Shown in pieces: positions 24,530 to 34,700 of a stretch of 39,016 bases of DNA; position 1 is the stretch's first letter; each line of letters begins with the position of its first letter. The position numbers and the translations under genes were made by a program. The notes beneath the pieces were generated by a model. That model saw only the letters and a program-made list of their open reading frames with translations, did not search any database and was not told where the DNA came from. The DNA lies in contig CASEGC010000004.1 in the NCBI GenBank assembly GCA_949287365.1, positions 1 to 39,016 of the forward strand. Direction: 5' to 3'. The stretch is from an uncultured Parabacteroides sp. Lineage in GTDB: Bacteria; Bacteroidota; Bacteroidia; Bacteroidales; Tannerellaceae.

Positions 24530-24547
24530 TAATCCTCTTGAGGATTA
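24530..24547. terminator. Weak bidirectional hairpin between convergent genes
   Basis: TAATCCTC and GAGGATTA face each other across 2 nt. An A-rich stretch lies to the left and CATACTTTTTT to the right, so it could stop transcripts from both the MFS gene and pssA. Because the loop is so small, only part of the stem would form. Confidence 0.45.
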
Positions 24548-24549
24548 AA

Positions 24550-25254
24550 TCATACTTTTTTAAAGGGGAAAAGAGAAAGAATAATATACAATAAAATCGT
24601 TCCGGCAATTCCTAAAACGCCCCATAACAAGACGAAAACGATGGCGCAAGCGAGCAGGATGTAACGACGCTCGTTGCCTCGCCAAGCCAACGATTTAACC
24701 TTCAACGAGAACATCGGAATCTCTGATACCAGCAACAATGAAGTGATAAGAGTCAGCATCATCGTCACTCCTACGAAAAGCGGCTCATTCGCATGGATAA
24801 ACGGCAAGAACGCATAGCCGGCGGAAGCCCACAACAAAGCGTGAGCGGGGACAGGCAATCCAATGAACGAAGTGGTTTGGCGTTCATCGATATTGAATTT
24901 CGCCAAGCGCAAACCGGAAAACAGGGGAATCACGAACGCCCAGAAAGGAATATAAGCGTTCATCGCGCCAAAAGGTAAAGAGAACGAGGCCTCTTTCAAA
25001 AGCCAGAAAACAACTATTCCCGGAGCGACACCGAAACTGACCATATCAGAAAGCGAATCCAGTTCCTTTCCCATCGGGGAATAGGCTTTCAGCAGACGAG
25101 CCGCGAAACCATCGCAGAAATCAAAGACCGCGGCGATGACAATCCAAGTCAAAGCCCAAAGGAGCTCGCCTTCAAAGGCCATCACGCTCGCCACACAGCC
25201 AGATAAAAGGCTCAGGCAGGTAATCGCGTTCGGGATATGTTTTCTTATACGCAT
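24550..25254 (-). CDS. pssA: CDP-diacylglycerol-serine O-phosphatidyltransferase
   Basis: The 234-residue inner-membrane enzyme makes phosphatidylserine from CDP-diacylglycerol and serine. The CDP-alcohol phosphotransferase motif is complete: D48-G49, A52-R53, G62, D66 and D70 within DFCDGFAARLLKAYSPMGKELDSLSD (residues 45-70). Multiple hydrophobic helices follow. Its ATG overlaps the 3' end of psd by 10 nt, so product and next enzyme are made together. Together they give the phosphatidylethanolamine pathway. Confidence 0.95.
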   Translation of the reverse strand: MRIRKHIPNAITCLSLLSGCVASVMAFEGELLWALTWIVIAAVFDFCDGFAARLLKAYSPMGKELDSLSDMVSFGVAPGIVVFWLLKEASFSLPFGAMNAYIPFWAFVIPLFSGLRLAKFNIDERQTTSFIGLPVPAHALLWASAGYAFLPFIHANEPLFVGVTMMLTLITSLLLVSEIPMFSLKVKSLAWRGNERRYILLACAIVFVLLWGVLGIAGTILLYIILSLFPFKKV

Positions 25255-25913
25255 CGAGATAAACGGGCTATAGGAGTTTGATTACCGGTCACTTTCTGGT
25301 CCATCTCGACCAATATTTCCGCATCCACCGGCAAGAATACATCCACGCGGGAACCGAACTTGATAAATCCCATCTGCTCGTTCACATGGCATGTATCGCC
25401 CGGTTTGGCGTAAGTCACGATGCGACGGGCCATCGCCCCCGCGATCTGACGGGCCAAGATATCTATTCCGTTTCTCGTGGTAATCACGACTGTCGAACGT
25501 TCGTTCTCCGTACTGCTTTTAGGCAAATAAGCCGCCATGAAACGACCGTCTTGATGCGCCACGTATTTTACGGTCCCATTGACCGGGAACCAATTGGCGT
25601 GAACGTTAAATATCGACATGAATATAGACACTTGCATACAACGTGTATGGAGAATCTCGTTCTCCATGACCTCCTCGATCGCCACGATAGTTCCGTCGGC
25701 GGGAGCGATCACCAAGCCTTCCGAATCGTAGGGGAAGCGTCTATAAGGACTACGGAAGAAATTCAGCACCAGCAAGAACAAGACGGAGGAAAGAAACGCG
25801 ACGGCATAGAACAGAAAGTTTTTCCCCATTGAATGATACAAGGTTACGTTTACGACAAACAATATCGTAAACAACGTAAGCAGAAAACCTGTCCCCTCCT
25901 TATGAACCTTCAT
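25245..25913 (-). CDS. psd: Phosphatidylserine decarboxylase proenzyme (short, archaeal-type)
   Basis: This 222-residue enzyme converts phosphatidylserine to phosphatidylethanolamine at the inner membrane. Two hydrophobic segments lie near the N-terminus (FLLTLFTILFVVNVTL and YAVAFLSSVLFLLVLNF), followed by APADG and the self-cleavage site Gly-Ser (Ser188) in IKFGSRVDVFLP, where the pyruvoyl group would form. The ATG at 25913 is chosen over an upstream TTG (25937), because a good promoter at 25949-25978 predicts transcription starting near 25942, almost on top of the TTG. It is followed by pssA with a 10-nt overlap. Confidence 0.94.
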   Translation of the reverse strand: MKVHKEGTGFLLTLFTILFVVNVTLYHSMGKNFLFYAVAFLSSVLFLLVLNFFRSPYRRFPYDSEGLVIAPADGTIVAIEEVMENEILHTRCMQVSIFMSIFNVHANWFPVNGTVKYVAHQDGRFMAAYLPKSSTENERSTVVITTRNGIDILARQIAGAMARRIVTYAKPGDTCHVNEQMGFIKFGSRVDVFLPVDAEILVEMDQKVTGNQTPIARLSRCV

Positions 25914-25948
25914 CCTTCTTTTCACCGCCGATTTCAATTATGGGTCTG

Positions 25949-25978
25949 CAAAAATACCTATTTTTGTGGAATATCAAA
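25949..25978 (-). promoter_or_regulatory. Promoter of psd-pssA
   Basis: On the minus strand TTTG (25978-25975), 18 nt, then TATTTTTG (25956-25949): a full -33/-7 pair of the Bacteroidetes type. The leader to the psd ATG would be about 29 nt. Confidence 0.65.
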
Positions 25979-25985
25979 AATATAT

Positions 25986-28900
25986 CTAATTCACGGACGC
26001 TATTTTACCTAATTCCACGTACCAAAGATACCCCGTGACCTCCCGATAACCCATCTCACGAATCAAGCCCAGATAAGCCTTCACCTGCTCGCGATGCCGT
26101 TCGGACTGTTTTTCCCCGAATTTATAATCCACGACCGCCACCGCACCATCCGGACGTATCATCACCCGGTCCGGACGTTTGGTCTGCCCTTTACCGAACA
26201 GGATTTCCACCTCGTTGAGGACACGCGCCGAACCGTCATACCAAGAGATCACCTCTGGCGTGCGTAACAGACGCTCCAAACGCTCCGCCAACGCGACGGC
26301 CTCCTCTTTATCCACTACACCCGACAAACGGTATTCATCCACGGCCACAGGAATATCCTTCACCGTACGTATTCCGCTCAAGACCTCATGCATCAACATG
26401 CCATGCTTACGACGGACATCATCGAAGAAGAATTCTTTCCCGCGCAAACGCAACCAAAGCCGGTCATCCGGCGAGATGGAACGGAAACGACCCACGGCGA
26501 GCTCTTCCGTCCCGCCCGATTTTTCCGGAACGGGATGCCACCAGTCTCCCAGCTCGAAACGATTATCGTCCAAGTCAAAAGCGGCGGGTAACGACACCAA
26601 GGGATTTCCGTCACGGGTATCAGGAAGCTCCGTTCCTAATCCGGCCCAAAGTAAATCTCCGATAGAACCTATTTTTTCCACCTGTCCCGCTTCGCTCAAC
26701 CTCCTCGGACGAGGAGCGAACACCAATAATTCCTCTTTCGACCGGGTAAAAGCCACATAAAGCGTGTTCAGATTATCAATATAGGCATGCAGTTTCTCTT
26801 GAAAATAATCTCTCGCGAAGATTGTCCCCTCCAAGGCTTTACCATATCGTATCGGCACCAAGCGCAAGCGATTGAAAGGAGGCCGGGTCGGACGCGCCCA
26901 AAGGATAACCGGCTTCATCGGCTTATGATCGATTTCCCAATCGCAGAAAGGGATAATCACGACCTTAAAGCCCAAGCCCTTGGATTTGTGTACGGTCAAT
27001 ATCCGAATCGCGTTTTGGGAATCCGGCGTGGAGATGGTTTTCCGGTAGCCGGACTCATCCCACCAAACAAGGAAATGGTTTAAGTCCGCGTTCTCCTTTT
27101 GGGCATATTCCGAAACTATATCCAAAAACGCTTGGATAAATACTTGCTCCGTCTCTGGAAAGTAGTCGGAGAAGAGACGAACTAAATTCTCGGTCAATTC
27201 ATACAACGAATGATGGGATATAGCGGACAAATCCTCGGAGAAAAAGTCTTCTTGAGCCGATTCACCGAATTTCTCCACTAAAACTTGATACGCGTATAAC
27301 GCCTGCTTTTTAGTGGCCAAATCATCCGGATGCCGCAAATAGCGCATGACCGCTATCAAGAAACGCACGGCGGACGAGCGACCCACGAAAAGCGCGTCAT
27401 CCGAGATAATATCGTACCTATACCTGTCGGAAGTAGATTTCTCCTTATAATTCAGCAACGCGTCCGCCACTAAAGCCCCCTCTTGGTTGGTACGCGTGAG
27501 GATGGCGATATCCTTAAGCGCGTAACCATTATCTTGCAGACGCTCCAAAGTGGACGGAAGGCGTTCCAACGCCTCCTCTTTCCAGTCTTTCTCCTCATCA
27601 CCCGACAGGAAATCGACACGAACGTGCCCCGCCCGCCTCTGAAAAGGCGGCGGCACCCGCTGGAAACATTTATCGTATGCGCTCATTATCCGCGTCCGGA
27701 AAGCGGTACGCTCCTCTTCGTCGAGAGTCGAGTTCTCCAGCCGCTCGTTATAGTCGTTTTGCAAAAGAGCGGGAGCTATCGTAAAGAAAGCGTTGTTAAA
27801 ATCGACAATATGCCGGCAGCTTCGCCAATTCTCCTTCAACGTATCCTCACGTACCTGCTCCGGACCAAAATCTTTCTGGACTTGCTCATCCAATAACTTC
27901 CAATCCGAGTTACGGAAACGGTATATACTCTGCTTCACGTCGCCTACTATCAGGTCGGATTCTCCTCTCGAAAGGCTTTCGTTCACCAACGGACGGAAAT
28001 TTTCCCACTGCATACCACTGGTGTCCTGAAACTCATCAATCATATAATGGTCTACACGCGTTCCGGTCTTCTCGTAGATAAACGGCGCGTCGCTTCCGGC
28101 TATCACCTTGTTCAGCAACTCGGTCGTGTCGGCGATTAGCATCACGTTTTTCTCCTCCCTGTAAGCGGCTATTTGGCGGGAGATATCGGTCAATATCCCC
28201 AGCGTATAATAATAACGGACTATCTCCTTGGCTGTACGATAGCTCGCGAGGTCGGAAAAGAGCGCGATTACCTTACAAACACAAGCGTTCAGTCCGGCTT
28301 CGTAAGCGGAACGGATTCTATCCCGTATGCCGGATGGCGTTTTCTTAGTCATATAAGCGTCAAGGTCGTTCTCCAGCTTGCGGAAGGTAGCGGTAGGCTC
28401 TTTCATCTCGCCCCGCGCCAATTTCCCGAAAGCGGAAAGTGGCGAGTTCTTTCCGCCCTTGAAATCCGATGGAGTCAAATCGAATGATTCCATCAAGCGG
28501 ACCGCCTCCTCGCCCAATCGTTTCGCCTCCGACTCCACCGAGCGGATAATGGCGAAGAGGTCATCCTTATAACGCTCCAAAGCCTGCTTGTTTTCGATAT
28601 ATTTCGCCACATCATCGCTAAACGCCTTGTAATTCTCCTTGAAGACCTCTCGTCCGAGCGACAAGATATCTTGGCGCAGGTTCCAACTACCGCCATCCTC
28701 TATCTTATCCTCCGCGAAACGGATAAGCCAACCCAACAGCTCCTTGCTCTCCGGACGGTCCAAGCCGTTCAGCATCCTATCTACCGCCTCGTTCAGCACC
28801 AGCTCTTGGTCCATCTCGATACTATACCCGCCTTGCAGACCAATCTCGCGGGTAAAAGCCCGCATCGTCCGCTGGAAAAACCGGTCGATGGTATTGACAT

Positions 28901-29201
28901 TGAACGCGGAGTAGTCGTGCAGGATAGAAATCAAGGTCTTATTCGCCCGCTCCCGCGCCTGCCTTTCGGTCAGCCCGTAAGCGTCGGATAAAAGCGCGAG
29001 ATAATCCGAGCTCTCGCCGGTAGCTAGCCTGTAAAGTTCCTCCACGATACGGCTCTTCATCTCATCGGTCGCCTTGTTCGTGAAAGTCACAGCGAGAATA
29101 CGACGATAGGCGGTCGGATGCTCGAAGAGCGACATCAGATACTCACCCGTAAGCTTATGGGTCTTTCCGGACCCCGCGGAAGCCCGATAAATAGTCAGCA
29201 T
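25986..29201 (-). CDS. AddA/RecB-like UvrD-family helicase-nuclease
   Basis: This 1071-residue DNA repair protein has SF1A motifs in order: Walker A ASAGSGKTHKL (residues 7-17), AVTFTNKATDEMK, YMIDEFQDTSGMQW (motif II), VGDVKQSIYRFR (III), AILTRTNQEG (IV), TVHKSKGLGFKVVI (V) and LYVAFTRSKEEL (VI). A C-terminal nuclease follows with VDYKFGE and REQVKAYLGL, the D-x-K motif of RecB/AddA nucleases. It would process double-strand breaks for recombination. The start ATG at 29201 (MLTIYRASAGSGKT) is chosen, since the open frame upstream lies inside the SUI1 gene and is not conserved in style. No addB-like partner gene lies in this window, which is unusual because the two are often adjacent. Confidence 0.88.
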   Translation of the reverse strand: MLTIYRASAGSGKTHKLTGEYLMSLFEHPTAYRRILAVTFTNKATDEMKSRIVEELYRLATGESSDYLALLSDAYGLTERQARERANKTLISILHDYSAFNVNTIDRFFQRTMRAFTREIGLQGGYSIEMDQELVLNEAVDRMLNGLDRPESKELLGWLIRFAEDKIEDGGSWNLRQDILSLGREVFKENYKAFSDDVAKYIENKQALERYKDDLFAIIRSVESEAKRLGEEAVRLMESFDLTPSDFKGGKNSPLSAFGKLARGEMKEPTATFRKLENDLDAYMTKKTPSGIRDRIRSAYEAGLNACVCKVIALFSDLASYRTAKEIVRYYYTLGILTDISRQIAAYREEKNVMLIADTTELLNKVIAGSDAPFIYEKTGTRVDHYMIDEFQDTSGMQWENFRPLVNESLSRGESDLIVGDVKQSIYRFRNSDWKLLDEQVQKDFGPEQVREDTLKENWRSCRHIVDFNNAFFTIAPALLQNDYNERLENSTLDEEERTAFRTRIMSAYDKCFQRVPPPFQRRAGHVRVDFLSGDEEKDWKEEALERLPSTLERLQDNGYALKDIAILTRTNQEGALVADALLNYKEKSTSDRYRYDIISDDALFVGRSSAVRFLIAVMRYLRHPDDLATKKQALYAYQVLVEKFGESAQEDFFSEDLSAISHHSLYELTENLVRLFSDYFPETEQVFIQAFLDIVSEYAQKENADLNHFLVWWDESGYRKTISTPDSQNAIRILTVHKSKGLGFKVVIIPFCDWEIDHKPMKPVILWARPTRPPFNRLRLVPIRYGKALEGTIFARDYFQEKLHAYIDNLNTLYVAFTRSKEELLVFAPRPRRLSEAGQVEKIGSIGDLLWAGLGTELPDTRDGNPLVSLPAAFDLDDNRFELGDWWHPVPEKSGGTEELAVGRFRSISPDDRLWLRLRGKEFFFDDVRRKHGMLMHEVLSGIRTVKDIPVAVDEYRLSGVVDKEEAVALAERLERLLRTPEVISWYDGSARVLNEVEILFGKGQTKRPDRVMIRPDGAVAVVDYKFGEKQSERHREQVKAYLGLIREMGYREVTGYLWYVELGKIASVN

Positions 29202-29211
29202 AAACAATGAT

Positions 29212-29556
29212 TCAGATGATTCGACTCTTGGTATAACCCTCTTGCAGCAGGATATCCAACACTTTCCGCCGCATATCGCCTTGTATGATGACCTCGCCCT
29301 CCTTCGCCGAGCCACCTACACCGCAACGCGTCTTCAATAATTTGCCGAGCGAGGCAAGGTCGTCCGCCGAGCCTTGGAAGCCCGTGACGAGCGTCACCAT
29401 CTTACCGCCTCGGTTCCGTTTGTCCAACGAGATACGCAAGCCCTGTTTCTCTTTAGGCAGGGTTTCCGCCTCCGGCTCCTCGCCCGTATCGTATTTAAAA
29501 TCGGGATTGGTGGAATAAACCATACCCAATCGCTCTTTCCAGTCGTTATTTCTCAT
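29212..29556 (-). CDS. SUI1/YciH-family translation initiation factor homologue
   Basis: The 114-residue cytosolic protein has the SUI1 (eIF1-like) fold in its C-terminal 75 residues: LRISLDKRNRGGKMVTLVTG, LGKLLKTRCGVGGSAKEGE and VIIQGDMRRKVLDILLQEGY. Bacterial members (YciH) are thought to act in start-site fidelity or stress translation. The ATG at 29556 is supported by a -7 box 23 nt upstream. The AddA-like gene begins 10 nt downstream and may be co-transcribed. Confidence 0.93.
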   Translation of the reverse strand: MRNNDWKERLGMVYSTNPDFKYDTGEEPEAETLPKEKQGLRISLDKRNRGGKMVTLVTGFQGSADDLASLGKLLKTRCGVGGSAKEGEVIIQGDMRRKVLDILLQEGYTKSRII

Positions 29557-29578
29557 TTCATCTACGAGTTTTATTCAT

Positions 29579-29586
29579 CAAAAATA
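29579..29586 (-). promoter_or_regulatory. Promoter -7 box of SUI1
   Basis: On the minus strand TATTTTTG, a full TAnnTTTG match, located between the 42-bp repeat array and the SUI1 start. No clear -33 TTG. The leader would be about 16 nt. Confidence 0.5.
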
Positions 29587-29599
29587 GCCGCTTTTTTCA

Positions 29600-29893
29600 G
29601 AAATTCCCACTTCAATCGGGTTGAACCTACCGCCGCTAATGGAAATTCCTACTTCAATCGGGTCGAACCTGCCGCCGCTGATGGAAATTCCTACTCCAAT
29701 CGGGTTGAAGTACGAATTTCCAACCGCGCTTCCTACTCCAATCGGGTCGAAGTAGGAATTTCCAACCGCGCTCCCTACTTCAATCAGGTCAAAGTAGGAA
29801 TTTCCAACTGCGCTCCCTACTTTAATCAGGTCGAAGCAGAAATTTCCATCAGCGGCGGCAACTTCGAACCGATTGGACCTCGAATTTCCAAAA
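29600..29893. repeat. Seven 42-bp hairpin-forming tandem repeats
   Basis: Units of exactly 42 bp start at 29600, 29642, 29684, 29726, 29768, 29810 and 29852. The most regular portion reads GGAAATTCCTACTTC, 9-nt loop AATCGGGTC, then GAAGTAGGAATTTCC, a 15-bp stem. The spacer half changes between units 2 and 3 (CCGCCGCT versus AACCGCGC). Because 42 is divisible by 3, all frames stay open through the array on several frames. It occupies most of the 414-bp gap between ispF and SUI1. There are no unique spacers, so it is not CRISPR. Confidence 0.88.
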
Positions 29894-29970
29894 AATGCGA
29901 CAGGCAAAAGCCCGCCGCATCTCACATTATGGAAAAAGTACCCGAAACGGGATTTATCGCATTTCCTTTC

Positions 29971-30450
29971 TCAACTCTTTTGGATAAGTACCACCGCGTA
30001 CGCGGATATTCCCTCCTCTCGCCCGGTGAATCCCAACCGCTCCGTGGTGGTCGCCTTGATGGAGATATCCTCCTCTGGAACGTCCATCACCTCCGCCAGC
30101 GTCCGTTTCATGGCGGGGATATGCGGATTCAACTTGGGTCGCTCGGCGCAGACCGTGGCATCGATATTTCCCAGCTCATAGCCCGCCTCGCGAAGGAGAC
30201 CCATCGTCTTCCGAAGCAATATTTTACTATCGATACCGGCATATTCGCCCGCCGTATCGGGGAAGTGATAACCGATATCGCGCATATCGGCGGCTCCCAG
30301 CAGCGCGTCGCAAATGGCATGGATAAGCACATCCGCGTCGCTGTGCCCCAGCAGTCCGAGCGTGTGACTGATTCTCACTCCGCCCAGCCATAATTCCCTG
30401 CCGGGGACGAGCGCGTGCACGTCGTATCCGAATCCTACCCGAATCTTCAT
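29971..30450 (-). CDS. ispF: 2-C-methyl-D-erythritol 2,4-cyclodiphosphate synthase
   Basis: This 159-residue trimeric enzyme of the MEP isoprenoid pathway has the zinc ligands D10 and H12 in GYDVHAL, and H44 in [14 protein letters not shown]. The LLGHSDAD segment and the C-terminal [18 protein letters not shown] are family signatures. The length is standard. It is 15 nt downstream of porV, so it is probably translated from the porU-porV transcript. I recall the order porU, porV, ispF in P. gingivalis as well. Confidence 0.96.
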   Translation of the reverse strand: MKIRVGFGYDVHALVPGRELWLGGVRISHTLGLLGHSDADVLIHAICDALLGAADMRDIGYHFPDTAGEYAGIDSKILLRKTMGLLREAGYELGNIDATVCAERPKLNPHIPAMKRTLAEVMDVPEEDISIKATTTERLGFTGREEGISAYAVVLIQKS

Positions 30451-30465
30451 ACTCCTAACGCTCTC

Positions 30466-31674
30466 TTATTGGAAAAGATTCTTGATACCGTCCATGTCGA
30501 ACGAGAGAGAGAAGCGCAGCGTCTGGTCCAACGGGTTGCTCTGCACCGTACTTATCAAATAAGCCGCGTCAAGCTGGAATACGCTCATCCGGAAGCCGGC
30601 TCCCACGGAGAAATACTGACGGTTACCCTGATATTTGTTCTCATAATAATAACCGCCGCGCACGAAGAACTGCTGGTTGTAGTTATATTCCACGCCGATG
30701 GAGGCCATAATCTCCTCCAACTCCCCCTTGAAGCCGTTAGGCGAGTCGCCGAACGACTTGAAAATACCCGTGATGGGCGACATATTGTTGTAATCGTCCC
30801 TTCGTCGCTCGTAATCCTCCTCGTCCTCCGGAGTACTGCCGTTCGAGACCGGCTCGCTCGGCACGAGATACTTGCTGATATCCACGTAGACTCCCAGCTG
30901 GTTGTAATCGTCGAGGGGATAAAGCAGACCGGTGCCCAGCGTCAGCTTCGTCGGGAGGAACTGGTTGGTGTTTCCACCATCGTACGACACTTTCGTACCG
31001 ATGTTGGAGATGTTGAAACCAAAGCTCCACAAGCATTCGCTCTGCCCCAAGATGACATACTTCTCCATATATCCGGCGATATCGGCGGCAAAAGCGTTAT
31101 CCGGCACCATGTCCGTGTCCGCCGACGCACCCATATCCGACCGGATGTAGCGCAGCGCGACGGCCATCGAGAAATAATCCGATAGCTTCCGGCTGTAACT
31201 TACGTCGATAGCCATCTCATAAGGATTAAGTATCAGCTGATTTCCGGTACCCTGCTGTTGGCTCTCCACCACCTCGCCCAGCGAGAAATAACGCAAGGAA
31301 GCGCCGAGAGCTTGCAGGTCGCTGTTACCCAGTTTATAGTATCCGGCCACGTAAGCCAAGGCGACGTCGTTCACTAACTTACGTAACCACGGCGTGTAGG
31401 ACAACGCCACGCCCGCTTTGCTGTAGGCGAAAGCGTATTTGGCCGGATTCCAGTATTGCGAATTGACATCCGGCGTGGTGGAGACTCCATTATCGCCCAT
31501 GGAACCACCACGCGCGTCGGGCGCGATGGACAATGACGGAATCGCCGTGTTGACCGGAGCGAACTGATGCTTCACGTCGTCCTGCCCTCCTTGGGCGAAA
31601 GCGGTCAAGGTCATCAAAACGCTAAAAATCGCGAGAAACAAACCGCATCGATAGGTATTCTTCATTCTATTCAT
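30466..31674 (-). CDS. porV: T9SS outer-membrane shuttle protein PorV (LptO)
   Basis: The 402-residue outer-membrane beta-barrel begins with a signal peptide (MNRMKNTYRCGLFLAIFSVLMTLTAFA). It shows the PorV/PorQ family start SIAPDARGGSMGDNGVSTTPDVNSQYWNPAKYAF, followed by barrel strands such as GVALSYTPWLRKL, SYSRKLSDYFSMAVALRYI and QFFVRGGYYYENKYQGNRQYF. It ends in FDMDGIKNLFQ. PorV carries cargo from the Sov translocon to the PorU attachment complex (family knowledge). The gene is 50 nt downstream of porU and upstream of ispF. Confidence 0.93.
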   Translation of the reverse strand: MNRMKNTYRCGLFLAIFSVLMTLTAFAQGGQDDVKHQFAPVNTAIPSLSIAPDARGGSMGDNGVSTTPDVNSQYWNPAKYAFAYSKAGVALSYTPWLRKLVNDVALAYVAGYYKLGNSDLQALGASLRYFSLGEVVESQQQGTGNQLILNPYEMAIDVSYSRKLSDYFSMAVALRYIRSDMGASADTDMVPDNAFAADIAGYMEKYVILGQSECLWSFGFNISNIGTKVSYDGGNTNQFLPTKLTLGTGLLYPLDDYNQLGVYVDISKYLVPSEPVSNGSTPEDEEDYERRRDDYNNMSPITGIFKSFGDSPNGFKGELEEIMASIGVEYNYNQQFFVRGGYYYENKYQGNRQYFSVGAGFRMSVFQLDAAYLISTVQSNPLDQTLRFSLSFDMDGIKNLFQ

Positions 31675-31724
31675 TTACTCAAAAACAGATTACATCGTTA
31701 TTATTAAACTCATACGGTACTTTT

Positions 31725-34700
31725 TTATTGTGCGAGTATGATTAATTTATTCGCCTTCGTAGCCTCCTTCGAACCGTTCGAGCGAATCCCCGCCCGATAG
31801 AGGTAAACGCCCGGACGCAGCCGGCGGCCACCGCCATCCCGCAAGTCCCAACTGACCACGTACTCCTTGAACAATTCAGAGGAGCCGGTACGTGTGCCGC
31901 TCCATAGGAATCGGCCGGACATATCGTAGACATAAATCGTTACCTCCAAGTTCGTCTCCGGGCGGTCGTGACGCAAATAGAATTCCACTCCCTCGCGCGC
32001 CGGATTGGGCGAGGCGTAGACCTCGAACAGGTTCGGCTTCAGTCCCTCCACCACCTCGAAGGTAAAGGTGTAGGTCGTGGAATTGTTCAAGATATCCCAC
32101 ACCTTGAAATCGGCGGTGTGGATGCCCGGATCCAACTCCGGTATGGAGAACTGCACCATCCCGACATTCGCGCTATCGGGCAACAAGGCGTAATAGCTAT
32201 TCAGCGTATAGCTTCGCGAAGGCAGGCTGTCGATGGTCAGCGTCATGTCATGTCCTAAGCTGCTGCCGGTGATATTCACGCCACTCTGGTCCCACAGCCG
32301 GGCGACGAAGTAAGGCGTAGCGTTCACCCGTCCGCCCGACACGAAACTGGAGTCGTTCAGATAAAGCAGCCGCACCTCCGGTCCGATCGTGTCGGTCTCC
32401 GCCACATCCGCCGTCCCGCCTACCGTGAAATCGGAGAAAGCGCCTTGCGCCTCCACGCCCAACGCCTCGGAAGAGGCATACAGATTCATTTTGCCCTCCT
32501 TACCCGAATAAGAGATATCCTTCGGCACCCTGAAAGAGAAGCGAAACGTTCCGCCGCGCACGGAGTCCTGCCCGATATAAATCGTGTTCGGATAGTCTTC
32601 GTAAGTAAACGGTTCGGAGTCATTCCCCAGGGTGGTCATCGTCTCCCGGCTGTCCAGCACCGTCATCCGCAATATGCCGGAGAAATCCGGAGCGGGATTC
32701 CCCGCGGGGTCCAGTATCTCACCCTCTATCGTCACGTTCGCCAACGCCTGAAACTCAAACGGCCCCTCCGATACCGGCTCGCCGTTCACCGAGGTCACCC
32801 TCGCCCGATAATCCGGATAGGCGAATGGCAAGGCGGGGTCGCCTATCAAGATAAAATTGAGCTTGTTCGAACCGCTTAACGCCCGCTTCGTGTACATCAT
32901 CGCCTCTCCCAACGTCAAACGTTGGTCAGCCTCCCGCTGGAACAGGTTATCGATTAACCGCTGGTTCAGCGTGAAATTATCGCCGGAGTAAACCACGCGC
33001 GTGGTGGTGAACAAGGCGATGCCCCCGCTGGTCGGATTCAAGAAAACCGACTCGCCCGCCGAGGTCGCCACGTCATCGAAACGGGTGAAATCACACGTGG
33101 CGGTAATCCATACCGGCAAATGCTCATACGTGGAGTTACTGATGTCGGATTGTGTCCAGACAGCCTCATCCGCCCAATGGGTCGTACCGCCATGACCGGT
33201 ATAGTTAATCAGGAGCTGTCCGTCGCGCAAAGCCCTCCCTATCGCATTATGCACGTCCGGATAAGTACCCTGGCTGTTTTTGGTATAAGCGTCGAAATAG
33301 ATTTTGTTCACCATAAATTCCGGATGTTCCTCCTCTATCGCGTCTGCGATCTGATTGGCTTGGTTCATGTGGTTGGTCGAGAAACCATCCGTGTTGTTTC
33401 CGTCATCCGCCACGAAAGTGACACTGTTTTTCCACTTTCCCGGATTCTCGTTATTCATGTAAGCGATAACCTTATCCACCATCTGGGTCGCCTCCGCCGT
33501 CGTCCGTACGGGAAAACGGCCAACGCCCAGACGCATCATGTCCCGGCTGATGTTTACGCCCGAATCGTCATCCAGCAAGGCGAAATAATCGTCCGTAACG
33601 AAAGTGCTAATGTCCAGCGACTCCTCCGACTGGTAAGTCAAGAGCATATTGGTCCGGTTCACGTTTCGTGTGTCGGCGCACAGGCCCCGGTTATCATAAA
33701 TGCCATCACCGAAAAGCAAAAGATAACGGGGCGGCGTGCCGAGCGTGACGCTCCGGTCGTAGAACATTTTCATGAAACGGCGATAGGCGGTCGCATCGGG
33801 TGTCCCACTAGAGAACTCATTGTAAATCGCCTCCGGAGTCACTACCTGTACCGCCAATCCATCCCGCTCGCGGTGTGCCTCCGCCAAGCGTTCCGCCTGC
33901 GTCACCAACGAGGGCGCGGCGATAATAATCATGTCTTGCTGCTCCATTCCATGCAGGTTAGAGGCGGAAACCTCTCCTACCACCTCCGGTGCGGGCAAGC
34001 TTTGATTCACCTGAACCAAGGCGAATTCCCGCAACGTGCCGGCAGGTATCGTGAACGCAAGTTCCGACCCCTCAAGCGTTGTCTCCATACGCTTCACGTC
34101 CCGTGTATCGGTCACGTCGAATACCAGCGTATTCGCGTCCGCTCCGCTAATGACAAAACGGGAGACATTCCCTACGGAAACGAGGCTCCGGAAAAAGGTA
34201 CAAGCGCCATACGGGCGCAAATCCCGCACGAACTGCATACGGATGTAATCCAAGTAAACGTTATTGTGACCGCTCGAACCGTACGAGACCACGACTTGGT
34301 TCGTCTCGCTCTTCTCTCCGCGCCAAGGGACGGTGCTTTCCCGTCCGATCGCGTTCGTATATTCCCGAATCTCCGGCCTTACGGTCTGTATGGATGGGAT
34401 GGTCAGGCTCAACAGTTCCAAGTCGTTCAGGCTCAACGTGGCGGTCCCGGAGCCGGAAGGAACTTGGGCGATAAAACGCATCGTCACCTTTCCGTCCGCA
34501 TCCGTGATGCCCGGAATGGAAGAGAAGGTCGCTATCGTACGGGGGCGGGCTCCACTGAAATCCTCCCCGAACAGTTCCCGACCAGACTGGCTCACGGAGA
34601 CCAGCTCCTGCTCATGCAACAGATAATCGTCATACGTCGTTATCCGCGTCGCCGCGCCTTCCACCTGCCCCGCGACAGCTATATCGCTCGTCTCGGTAGC

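Noticed and set aside
29600..29893. Possible CRISPR array
   Set aside because: Units are contiguous with no unique spacers, and no cas genes are present.
29578..29925. Minus-strand open frame giving a 14-residue repeat protein (and a plus-strand frame through the same DNA)
   Set aside because: It is open because the repeat period is 42 bp. Both strands give similar peptides from palindromic DNA, and there is no start context or family match.
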